64,000 nucleotides of DNA. It comes from Acanthaster planci. Its lineage: Eukaryota; Echinodermata; Asteroidea; Valvatida; Acanthasteridae. Numbering within the stretch: the first letter of the stretch is position 1; each line of letters opens with the position of its first letter. The notes beneath the pieces are model-generated. The model was not told the origin of the DNA, ran no database searches, and saw only the letters and a program-made list of their open reading frames with translations. The position numbers and the translations under genes were made by a program. Positions 24,701 through 34,300 of this stretch are shown here, piece after piece. The stretch spans positions 1,825,615 through 1,889,614 of the forward strand of contig NW_019091396.1 of the NCBI RefSeq assembly GCF_001949145.1. The letters run 5' to 3'.

Positions 24701-27700
24701 TAAACAATATGCAAACTGTAGAGCACTTGCGCAGATTAATCTAATGGTGTGCCGCCAATGTGACTGCTACCAATATTCTAAAAGGCACCTGACCATGAAA
24801 AATTCCCAACACGTTTATCCGTGGCATGCGACCGGACGCTCCATTAACTTACATGTATTTTGTGATGTAATTGTACGCTTAATTTACGGCATACGGGAGC
24901 GTTCGCTCTCTTCCAACAACGTAGTTTTCTGCTCCATTTATACCAATACGTTATTGGGAAAAGCTAGTGTTTTTGAGATGCACTGGACACGTCCAGAATC
25001 CGCACTCTCCAAGCAAGACGCGGGGGCACATCTATTGCGCATGCAGATCAAAAGTAATGCTCAAGGAAAACGTACTTTTAGGCTCGAAATTTGCCCACGT
25101 AGGCCCCCAAGTTTTATAGTAGAAATTTACCCTAATGTTATAAATACGAGCTTCTTACGTAAAACTGAATAAGACTGTTCAACGCCAAATTATTTCTCTG
25201 CAGAGTCACCTTTTTAGCACTCCCCAATTTTCACATTAGGTCACACTTTTTTTATCGAAGCCTTTTGACACAAGCAAAAATCACTGGAAGTCGAAGAAGT
25301 AAAAAAAGAAAAAACCTTTAACTTGAAAACTGACATTGAAAGATGAACATGATTTGAGGATGTTTGCGAGGCTGAAATCTGGAATAAGTTATGTTTACAG
25401 CCATTGAGTTAATGGTTCCCAAAGTAGCAATCACTTTATAGTTGAAATGATTGGTACAGGCAAATATTGACTAATAAGTTGAAAAACAATGATTAAAGTT
25501 TGTCAAAATATATAAGGAATAATGGTATGCTGCCATGCCGTCATAACGGTATCTTGGAAAAGGACGCATGCATGCAATTTACGGAAAAGTGTCCCAGTTC
25601 TCGTGGACCACGTTTTGCTTACTCCTTGTAACGCCAAACAAAAACAGACAACTTGGTCCATATGAACTGTGAGCACTTCGGGCCTGTTTGTTTCACACGA
25701 ATCTGAATCGAGATCAGTGATCCCAAAGCTGGTTCGCGCTGTAATCCATTAGGTGGGCTCTAGTGTTAGTGAACCAGTGTCGGATCACTGATGGCCATCC
25801 GGATCCGCGTGAAACAAATAGGCTCCATTTGTCTCCCCTTACAGAGTGTCCTTATGACGTAATCAGCCAACCTGGCGAGTACTTTGTCCAATCATCTGAA
25901 AGAAAGATGTGCACGTGGCTCTTTCTGACCAGACCTAGTGCAGTGGTCGAACTGGAGATCATTGAGCATGATTATCCATGTGCCGAGGATTCGTTTGTTG
26001 AAGTAAGTGTTTATTTTTGGTTGGTTAGCTTTATCTTGCCTTATATCTGCCATTTAAAACATCTAAACACTCGAACGAAAGCGAGATCACATAGGAAATC
26101 GGAATGTAAATAAAAAAAAAAAAGAAGAAGAAGAAGAAAAGAAAAAAAAAAAGAAAAAAAACCCAACAACTTAGCCCTCCAGACATACATCATATAGCTC
26201 TGATTCGAATTTGGCAATCGTCAGTCATCTTTCTAATTGCAAATGTTTTCACGATAGACGAAGTTAAAAGATGCTTACTTTTTTAAGCACGATGTTGAAC
26301 TTCAAAATACCTGAACTTCAAAGTTCAGAAAGAACGATTTTTCTGTTTAAAAACAAAATGTAACCAGTAGGCCTAGAGAGGTTTTCATTTCAGTCATTGT
26401 TTATTCATAGCGCCGAGCATGCATAATACCTATATTAAATTTAAATGTTGATATATCTCGACGGATCAATAAGTATATATATGAAAATATGTCAAACTCG
26501 ACAGTTTTTACGACCAGGGTTTTAAAACTCACATGTGATGTAAAAAATTACGATTTGTACAAGATATCAACCAATTCTAAGTTTCCCTCAGCCTCCTTTA
26601 CGGTGTTTATTTCTACAGTTCTTTGACGGGGTTGCACTCCAGATGGGCGTCTTCCCAACCGAAACCGGCCACGACTTGCCATTGCAGGAAAGAGTCAATT
26701 TGGTTTGCAGCACCGGCAGCCGTGTACTTCTGTCATCTCAGAACGTGGCCATGCTGACGTACCAAGCACCGCCCACCGGCGGGTCGTTCCGACTGCTTTT
26801 CAAGCACAAGACCCTCCAAGCACGTAAGTTAAAAAATAAAATTAGAAATTGCCTGACTTTCTGTTCACTTTTTTGTGGACATCGTGTCTCAATCACAAGT
26901 TATCTAAGAAACCTAATGTACACGATTGATCTAACTTGAATATCTAAGCATCCATGATTATATTTCTAATGAATTGGCTACATGTTCGCTGTGCTGTAAC
27001 GTAAAAAGGTTATATGTTTTTCGTAATTGTCTCGAGCGTACCTAATTTTCTTCGAAACCCTACCCTTTCTAAAAAGTATACGAAGAAAAAATGTTTCTAT
27101 GCCGAGTGTCATCCTCGTTTTTAATACTTGTGAAAAGCGTGCATGGCCTTCAACCCCTCCTCGAAGGTGTGGTTTATAGACTAATCTAAGGGTACGCGAG
27201 TGGCATCACACTCGCAAGCTCATTCTTCAGCTTGACGGGCGCGTGCGTTTTGGCAAATCACGACACCCTATTGGTCGAAGAGGCAAGCAACGCGCGTGTA
27301 TCGCTTGTCCAAGAGCTTTGCGCCACTGCAGTAATGGCTTCTAATTCTGGTTGTCGAATTACACGTTATGCTCGTGAAAAATTAAAGAAAAAAGCTCTCG
27401 AATTCTTCTTTCTCGCTCACAAAATCAGCTTGCAAAGTTCTGTAGCTGAACGGTCGCTGGTGTTTTGTTTCCTCTGTTTGATTATCGCTACAGTGTTTGG
27501 GAGGAGAGTACATGTGGCACTTACCGTGTTGCCCTGCATGGATATAACTGAATATGTGAATAAATAACTGTAAATTTCCAGCTGAGCGTACCACACTTCA
27601 CACCTATCCCAGTGTTAAATGAAGTGCGGAATTTGTTAATATCGACCCAGCGAATAATGCGTAGTCTGTAATGAAAAGAATATACCAACAGAGTGTGAAA

Positions 27701-30700
27701 TTAAAGACACGGGCACAGCTCTGAGGGGAGACGGCTTAACAACACGCCAATATGAAGACTATGCTTATGCAAAAGACACGTTTTTCAATTACACGCACCC
27801 AGAATCAGTCAGATAATTTCTGACCAATTTCCCGTTAAAAGCATTCCCTGAGAGATTAACAAGTTTACACTGCGTTCAGCAAGACTTCACACTTTAATAC
27901 AGCTGTAGTATTAATCGCCTCGATTTTCTGGTCCAGATCGATGAATTAGCAACCTAATGAGCTCTGAGCAGGAACGCTACTTTGACATTTAAATGTCAGG
28001 GCAGCACTGTGCTTCTGCCAGGCTTCGTGGAAGGTTCGAAACTTGCTCCGTCGGATTTGACTGGGTTCAACTGTCGTTTAGATTTAGTCAAGGTTTTCTG
28101 TAACAGAACAATTGAGAGGCAATAAAACAACGGGGTCACATCACCGAACTCAGTCAATACACCAACATGGACGGTCCACGAATATAGGGACAGAGTTTGA
28201 CAAACCGGCATGTGTGTTTGTTTGTAGTGGGGGGAAAAGAGTAAAGAGTAGATTCAATTATTTACGATCAGGTATAGGATGGACTGATATTTGCTGAGCA
28301 CTCAGCGTGGAGATATATCCAAACAGGGGGTATCAACAAAGGGTGAAATGCCGCATTCTTTGGTTTCCTTGTGGCTGAATTGAATTGACTGGTGCTGTAA
28401 CGCATGTAATTTGTGAATTATTATGTGGAAAATACCGCCATAGTTCCGACCAAACACACTTTTCCATGTGTTTTGTTCTTCTCAAAAGATGCAATAACTA
28501 ATTAGGTAACTACCAGTGAGTGGTCGAAAGCAGGTATAGTAGTGTGCACATCAACGTATGAAGTTTAACGGCACAAACTGTCCCTCAGGATGTACAAAAG
28601 GTCAACGGAAATACCGATGATGGCACAGCTAAAAGAGATCCAACATAAAACTTTGGCAAATCTTATCACAGTTTCTTCATCCATAAATAGGACAGATCGA
28701 ACACCTCACAACCACACAGTGGTCTCCCTTACACGGTGATCGGATTTGGTCCGAGATCTTTAGTGGTCTTTAGCGAGGGACTGGACAATTTTTTAATGGC
28801 TTATAGGTCGGATTACAGTACTCCTTGCAGGGTGGTTGCCTACGAATTGGATAGCTGGACGGTTAAACTTCTTTTTGAGCGTATATAGGTTAACCACCGG
28901 GGAGTGAGTACCCATTTTCCGGTTTTGATTTGACTGGATTATCGCTGTGCACTTTGCACCGTTCTTGCGTGTCATAATACACGCCGAAGCTACAGAACAA
29001 ATGGTCCACCGCAACTTGGGTTCCAACTGAATAGCGGCCTGAGGTCACCGCGTTGGACTAACCCTGTCTTCTCCGGCCTGTTTCCAGCTTGCAACATCTT
29101 TGGTACGGAGTCGTCGGGCGCCTTCACGCTCGGCAACTTTGGCAAGGAGAAGAACTGCTCCTTCGTTGCTATCTACCCAGGCTACATTAACGTCCTGCAC
29201 ATGGCAGTGGGAAGGGAAACCAATGAAGCTAGGCTGAAGGTAAGACAGTAAAATAGAGCTGATCTTGTAATTTTGGAGCACAGAAGAAAGCCATCAACGT
29301 CCTCTGACCATGCGCGAAAGAGTTGAAAGGATTGTGCATTATTTCTGAAAAGAAATTAACGACATTTTTTAAAAACAATTTGATATTAATTTAATGTACA
29401 TTAACGTACACTTACTGACTAAAATGGTAGGTGGAATGAAATACGAGTTTCTGTTACAATAATATTTATAATTATTCATTCTTAACATTTCATTTGTGTT
29501 AATTACATTTTGGCCATCTTGTAAACACAACTGAGAATTTCCGGTGCTACCGTAAAGGTTTGATAATTTGTTTGATAATTTGTTTGTCACAATGTGACAC
29601 TTGTCAATTATGCATTGCAAGACTGTGCTAGAGTTCTCACGGCAAGAATCTTTTGCAGGCTCATGATATGTTTACTAGTTACCACCGCAAATGAATATTA
29701 AAGCGACCGTCGGTTAGTGTTGCTTACAAATTACAAGGGCCTTTTAGTCTTTTATACATCCGTATTCCGTCAGGGGAACTCTCTCTCCATGGGGTGGAAA
29801 AACCCCCACTTTCTCTGCCCTAAGTTTAAACAGTGTTCCTTGCTTACCGGTAACAGTGCAAGAGCATAAGCGACACGGTGCAGTTTGCGGAGGGAAACTC
29901 CTTGGAGTTTGGCAAGATGAACGTGGAGCAGCGGATGTGCGGTCGCACCGGTGGGAAGGCGCCCGCGACCCCCGACGTGGCCGACCCATCCCCCGAGGAC
30001 CCGCTCCACGGACGGGCTGGAACAGCAGCCTCCCTGGTCTACCAAAACAGGGCCCAGTGCACATCAGGTACATGTCTCGGTGCAGATAGTTTTGACATTG
30101 TGCTGGCCATTATTAAAGATAATGACAGGGAGTCAGGTTGGCAAGGTAGTTCTTTCCTCGTCTTCCACCTCTGTGGTCCCGGGTTTGATTCCTGGCCCGG
30201 TCTAAATGTGCATAGGGTTTTCAGTCCCTACCTGACTCCGTGGGTTTTACCCAGAATATACCTCTGGGGTTTTCCTCCCACCTCTAAAACTGTAACTGCT
30301 TCTTACTGTCTCCTCTTTACTGATGTTTGTGAATGTGGGTCGTTTGGCGGCTGCCCGAGGCGCCCTTGTATGTCATCGGCTCAACCATGTTTAAATGTAT
30401 TCATTGTTCTACGCTTAATGTCTTCATTGTACAGCGCATTTGAACATATATCTACATGAAATTTGCGCTTTATAAATGAATAAATTATTATTAATTATTA
30501 TAATGTGAATAAGTTATAGCACACATGTGAATGAGTGGGGCTCTGAAGAGAACAGACGGATTTACGTTTGGGACAGTAGGCCTATACTCTATCCGTATAG
30601 TCAGAAGACTGTTCCAACGTTATGCTCCTATCCATATCACGATGCGTGGAAGAAACGTATTGTGATCCACTTCACGATCTCGAAAATTGTTATCATATTG

Positions 30701-33700
30701 AGTCATCTTTAAAAAGAACAGATCGTTTTGTCTCATCGCAAAAACAAAACAATTTTGACAGAATGGCAAGATTGCTCACGGTTTTCAGTGCATGGTTTCT
30801 TTTATGATACAAGGTCTTCATTTCCTTTCCATCAAAGCGGTACACCAAAGTGACACCGAGGCTTCCCTTCCCGACAAACCAAGCTGTTAAATCGGCATCC
30901 TCCACGTCAGTGCTTTTGCACTCGTTAACTGCACACCGAAACGTCATTTTAGCTGTCTAGCTTCACTTTCCTTGTTTGACATAAGTTCTCAAGGCTGCAA
31001 GGCAGTGGGAAGAACTGCACTAATAAAAGTGTGCAGACGCTCAACCAAGCACAAAAAACATTTTGATTTGACATTGTGCATTTTGATTTTTCTCTGTCTA
31101 ACATACCAGTCATGTATTTTTTTGCCGTTACTTTGCAAGTGAACGCGCATTAATCATGATATCATGTTTGATATCATGGTTTCTCGACATGACCACTTGA
31201 TCCGACTTCCCCCTGCTGTTGGAAAACGAGGCTTTTAAGGCAAATTGCCATCATACCCCTGAATTATATATAGAAGCTTCAGCACGCATATTTATGTTGA
31301 GTTGCGATAGGCTAAAAGAAAAGGAAAAAGGAGCATGCCGTCGAGCTAGCTTGCGCACGGTAGTGGGTTAGTGTTGAGGACGTCCGTGGTTTGAATCCCG
31401 TTTTTCTGTTTTTTTTCCAGGTTAAACTTTTCCCCGTTGGATAAATTTGAAGCGTTGTTTAACTCCCTGCCTAAATTGGTAGCCTTACTTTGTTCTATTC
31501 AAGGGAAAGAAAGACAACAGCTTCAATTATTAGCGTGGCAAGCACATAACATAATATAACATATACCTGCCGCTTTCCGAATACTCACTTTTGCTGTAAA
31601 AACCTCGTGTATTGGGGCGATGGGTAGTCGAATTGGGTAACACTGCAATTTAAAATAAAAGCTGTCCTTACGGTGGGCTTTCAAAGTAATCCAAATGAAG
31701 ATTGGCCAGTCTTTTATCCTTGATGCGATTAACGTAGGCTACAGTTATTACTGTATATGCGTCGAAATTTTGTTCCAAAGTACACAGGAGCAATGCCCTA
31801 GGGGTCAATGTATCTTTAGGCTATAAACATTACATAAACTTCTAAGGCTGACTGGATGCGGAACAACTGCGGTGAGGCAGTCAGGCACAACCCCAGCGAA
31901 TCATAGAAATCGCTTCTAATAGTCAGTCCTTAAAATTCACGCTTTGGGTTTGTCTTAGAGAAGTAAACGGGAGATGCATTCGGTTTGGGCTATTAACAAA
32001 TGGCACCATAGAGGTCTCAGAATGTCGCCGATGGTAAACCTTAATTGGCCAATCACCATGCCAGTCAATAATTCTGCTTGTTATTTTCGAGGCAAATGGC
32101 CGACAGTAAGACAAATTTAGCCCGGGGCATGCATAGGATTATTAGATCAAAGCAGCTGAAGGTTCCAAGCATTTCCCGCTGTATAGGGTCAGGGATGGGC
32201 GACTTACAAGATGCAGCTAATCCGTGTAAACGCTGCTGTGCCCTTCTAAAAACGAAGGCGCTACCTCATTCGAATTCGGTTCCGTTTCACCTGCTCGCTT
32301 TGTACGGTCACAACCCTCTGATTACGTTAAGACGATTGCGTTTGAGGCTTGATTGTTCCCCGAGATTGCAGACATGCGTCTGCCTCATCTGGGCTTTCTG
32401 TTCTGAGGAAATTGTGCCGGCTGACACGTACAGGATTGTGAGAATCAAGTGCTCCCCTGTTTTGTGTGTGTGTGTTTGGTGAGGATCCACTTCAGTCCTG
32501 CAAGTGTTAGTTAGGCTTTTGTGTACACAAAGAAAATTGGTTTTTGTTCCTGAAGCTTTACTTGCAGAAGCTTTATGAGAGCTCTGGTGGCAATCAGTCA
32601 TCGGCCGAAATATGCAACCAGAACGGCATCCAATGTTGGAAAATACACAGTGTCTATCCCCCGACGCGGTTGAGGGAAAAACTATGATCATAGTGCAACC
32701 CAGGGCACTAGGGATTTACTCAGGGAACTGCGTTGCAACAAGCTTGATCGACGCAATTCCTTTAAGTGTGAATGGAGTCCCTCTTAATTCGACCCGTCCA
32801 GGTTCAAAAATAATACAAAAATTGTCTGACAACTGGTCGCCTCGAGCAAAGTGGTTTGAAGGGCCCATGCCGTAACAACGGCACCGATCACGTCAACAGA
32901 AGCTTTGCATTATGCAAGTGCGCTTCTTAATGGCGCGATTTCACTTCTCGTTGTCCAGCGGTTGCCATTTTTACTGTCAAATTTGCATTTCTGCAATTTG
33001 ATGATGCAGCTGTGCCACGCAAGGCTGACTCGCCGCACCCAATCAGTTAATCAAATATGCGCAGGTAATATGCGCGAGCGAATCAGACAGCTGAAATGGA
33101 AAATCGGAGACGTCAACATCCTCATTTCGATCGGATCTCAAGGGGGGTAGGGCCCATATGAACACACGGAACTTTTCTATCCAATACCAACTTAGTGTCC
33201 AAAATGATCAGATACCATTGTACCGTTACTTCCCCGGATTCGCATTGTAATTGTCCTAAAATGATTGGACGATTCCCTTTATTTCTTGCTCGGTTTTCCC
33301 GATAAACATAAACAGGACCAGCGCGCGCCGTCGGTCTGTCAGAGTTTGTGAATCGCATGTAGAATGTTTCTTCCGTTGACATTGGTCTACTCTTTCTTAC
33401 GGCATAGACATAGTCAAGAGTAGGCCTATAGGGATTTGGAAGAGATCTTTTCGAATTTCTCATTGTGAACACCGCGATCTCATTTTTTTCTTCAGTTTAT
33501 TCAAATGCGTGCATACTGACCGACTAATTTGGGTAGGCCCTACATTTTTAAGTCTCCGGTCGCATAATTACTTTGACTTGTATGGGGCACAATGTTGAAA
33601 AACTCGCCGAATTTGTTGTCAATCCTTCAATCCTTTCCCAACTTTTTTTTCCAAATTTGGGAGGAGAGGGAAACTCATTAAAGTTAGTCTTCCTCAGTCC

Positions 33701-33973
33701 TTGGATGAGACGAAGTACATTGAAGAGAGCAAAATAATCTACCACACTTCTTCTCGTGTGCCAGTGATTAGCCAGTTCTGATTATTAACTTGCTCCATAG
33801 CAAAACTTCGGACTCTCAAAACGTGCAATATTTCTTCTATTACAGGCATCACCATACCACTCATGTGTCAGATGTCCGTGGTTAGGCTGGTATCCAGCGG
33901 GCAGTATGACAACAAAATCACCTTCACGTTTACGCGGGAGACCAACGAGAAGAATGAGTGCGCTATGTTTTAG
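9689..33973 (+). CDS. CRHBP: Corticotropin-releasing hormone binding protein (six exons, 309 residues)
   Basis: This secreted protein binds and sequesters CRH-family peptides. Exons join as 9689-9766, 25847-26002, 26619-26823, 29088-29239, 29857-30067 and 33846-33973, with matching phases throughout. Residues 1-23 or so form a signal peptide; the rest is a CUB-like half followed by the family's C-terminal half. Cysteines 27-48, 71-108, 148-170 and 198-225 have exactly the spacings of the vertebrate disulfide loops, and 275-306 closes the fifth. Family landmarks are FFDG (79-82), SSQNVAM (117-123), PCN (147-149), the conserved NCS glycosylation site (169-171) and VRLVSSG in the last exon. Between Cys225 and Cys275 lies a linker about 37 residues longer than in vertebrates, with an extra Cys265. 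The acidic segment before the first cysteine in vertebrates is absent, or lies in an exon I could not find. Confidence 0.93.
20287..20330. repeat. Tandem 21-bp duplication with TAGGCCTA palindrome
   Basis: Two direct copies of a unit containing CTATAGGTATAGGCCTATGT lie head to tail. Each includes the palindrome TAGGCCTA, which recurs at least eleven times in the window. Confidence 0.8.
20650..20990 (+). other. GC-rich island with possible exon (20731-20871) inside CRHBP intron 1
   Basis: The composition is clearly richer in G+C than the intron around it. A strong acceptor-like tract (CCCCTTGCCTTCAG, ending 20730) precedes a 46-codon frame ending TAG at 20871. That frame has three close cysteines (HECGKC) and a charged tail ending EWGWYRQ. 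It starts in phase 0, so it could follow exon 1 as an alternative terminal exon making a short secreted peptide. No poly(A) signal is seen close by and I recognise no family, so this may be chance. Confidence 0.25.
25682..25823. mobile_element. MITE with about 42-bp inverted repeats next to CRHBP exon 2
   Basis: The left end GCCTGTTTGTTTCACACG...CAGTGATCC (25682-25723) is the imperfect inverse of GGATCACTG...CGTGAAACAAATAGGC (25782-25823). An unpaired middle of about 58 bases lies between them. It ends about 21 bases before the AG of the exon 2 acceptor, so it borders the pyrimidine tract. No target duplication is obvious. Confidence 0.8.
25847..26002 (+). CDS. CRHBP: CRHBP exon 2 (first part of CUB-like half)
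   Basis: It encodes 52 residues with the first three family cysteines (CPYD, KMCTW, DYPCAED) and ends in phase 0 at GAA/GTAAGT. The acceptor reads ACAGAG: using the second AG (25846) joins exon 1 in frame. Using the first (25844) adds two bases and would require an unseen intermediate exon. Confidence 0.92.
26003..26618 (+). other. CRHBP intron 2 with A/GAA-rich purine tract
   Basis: About 110 bases into the intron, a homopurine stretch of A-runs and GAA repeats spans 26108-26161. The remainder is AT-rich and featureless. Confidence 0.7.
26108..26161. repeat. Homopurine A/GAA microsatellite
   Basis: Nearly uninterrupted purines (A-runs with about five GAA/AGA triplets) over about 54 bases. 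Such mirror-like purine tracts can form triplex DNA and are length-variable. Confidence 0.85.
26619..26823 (+). CDS. CRHBP: CRHBP exon 3 (second part of CUB-like half)
   Basis: Acceptor TTCTACAG, then FFDG. It carries the fourth cysteine (LVCSTG) and the family-specific SSQNVAM block, followed by GGSFRLLFK. It ends after 68 codons plus one base (CAC/GTAAGT, phase 1). The residues align directly with the FDG...SSQNVAM segment of vertebrate CRHBP. Confidence 0.95.
26824..29087 (+). other. CRHBP intron 3
   Basis: Nothing definite is seen. A 111-codon frame at 27232-27567, with a hydrophobic segment and AATAAA just beyond it, resembles no known protein. Confidence 0.5.
29088..29239 (+). CDS. CRHBP: CRHBP exon 4
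   Basis: The acceptor CTGTTTCCAG joins the split proline codon to give PCNIFG. The exon encodes GAFTL and then KNCSF, which keeps both the cysteine and the N-glycosylation sequon of the vertebrate protein. It ends LKAAG-style in phase 0 at CTGAAG/GTAAGA. It is followed by a 617-base intron without features. Confidence 0.95.
29857..30067 (+). CDS. CRHBP: CRHBP exon 5 (with lineage-specific linker)
   Basis: It begins with the seventh conserved cysteine (CKSISD) and reaches the eighth at RMCGR, 26 residues apart as in vertebrates. A proline-, aspartate- and alanine-rich linker follows, with an extra cysteine (RAQCTS) just before the donor TCAG/GTACAT (phase 1). The exon is markedly GC-rich. Confidence 0.93.
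30115..30500 (+). mobile_element. tRNA-derived SINE in CRHBP intron 5
   Basis: An A-box-like AGTCAGGTTGGCAAGG and a B box GGTTTGATTCC (30182-30192) mark a tRNA-type polymerase III promoter. A body with the SINE-typical GGTTTTCCTCCCAC follows. The 3' end is GCGCTTTATAAATGAATAAA with a TTA-repeat tail. It begins about 50 bases after the exon 5 donor and appears full length. Confidence 0.75.
31345..31650 (+). mobile_element. tRNA-derived SINE family 5, copy 1
   Basis: A tRNA-like head with TAGTGGGTTAGTG (A box) and GGTTTGAATCCC (B box, 31388-31399) precedes a body that parallels 48985-49380. Shared blocks are TTCCCCGTTG, TTCTATTCAAG, AATTATTAG, GCTGTAAA and GATGGGTAGTCG. The two copies are old and diverged. 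Confidence 0.55.
33846..33973 (+). CDS. CRHBP: CRHBP exon 6 (terminal coding exon)
   Basis: Acceptor CTATTACAG. It encodes GITIPLMC, the family block VRLVSSG, ITFTF and a last cysteine three residues before the TAG stop (NECAMF). The tail is about ten residues shorter than in vertebrates. A donor-like CAG/GTGAGC lies just after the stop at 33989-33996. Confidence 0.94.
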
Positions 33974-34300
33974 ACAGTCGTAAGTTGTCAGGTGAGCTGG
34001 AGTTCAGCTTATTTTAATAACTTGATTAGCTTTTATTTATCATTAAATCAACTAATTGTTTTTTTTAATCAAATGCTTATTTTAAGAGCAAACCTGTAAA
34101 GTTCTGTAGACGGATTCCAGAGGAATTGTTTTTGCGCTATATGATAAGTTTGAAGGAAATACCTGCTGAATCGCCATAAATAATTTATACTTCCAACATT
34201 GGATTAATTTTCGCTCCAGGTTGAGGTTCCTATGTTTAATGCAATCCATGCTCTAGCCTTTTCCACCCAAAATCAACCGATTGTAAATTGATTAAATAAT
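33974..34300 (+). terminator. CRHBP: Probable CRHBP 3' untranslated region with ATTAAA signals
   Basis: The variant poly(A) signal ATTAAA occurs at 34042-34047 (followed by a T-run) and at 34291-34296 (followed by TTGGTTGTCGTT). Either could end the transcript. No AATAAA lies within this span. Confidence 0.3.

Larger units (their letters stand above)
9767..25846 (+). other. CRHBP intron 1 (16 kb)
   Basis: It holds a tandem 21-bp duplication (20287-20330), a GC-rich island with a protein-like frame (20650-20990), a 31-bp near-identical short repeat at 21409 and 22241, and a long-TIR MITE at its 3' end. The rest is AT-rich DNA with only chance-length open frames. An additional coding exon for the N-terminal segment seen in vertebrates could be hidden here. 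Confidence 0.6.
30068..33845 (+). other. CRHBP intron 5
   Basis: It holds the SINE at 30115-30500 and a second SINE-like element at 31345-31650. The remainder shows only chance-length open frames on both strands. Confidence 0.6.

Noticed and set aside
24744-25172. 142-codon frame in CRHBP intron 1
   Set aside because: No known domain, no plausible splice sites in a phase fitting the neighbouring exons, and length not significant.
27232-27567. 111-codon frame with a hydrophobic segment and AATAAA beyond it, in CRHBP intron 3
   Set aside because: It starts with TTG, has no recognised homology, and the AATAAA overlaps the end of the frame.
32459-32480. GT microsatellite
   Set aside because: Too short (a few GT units) to be of note.
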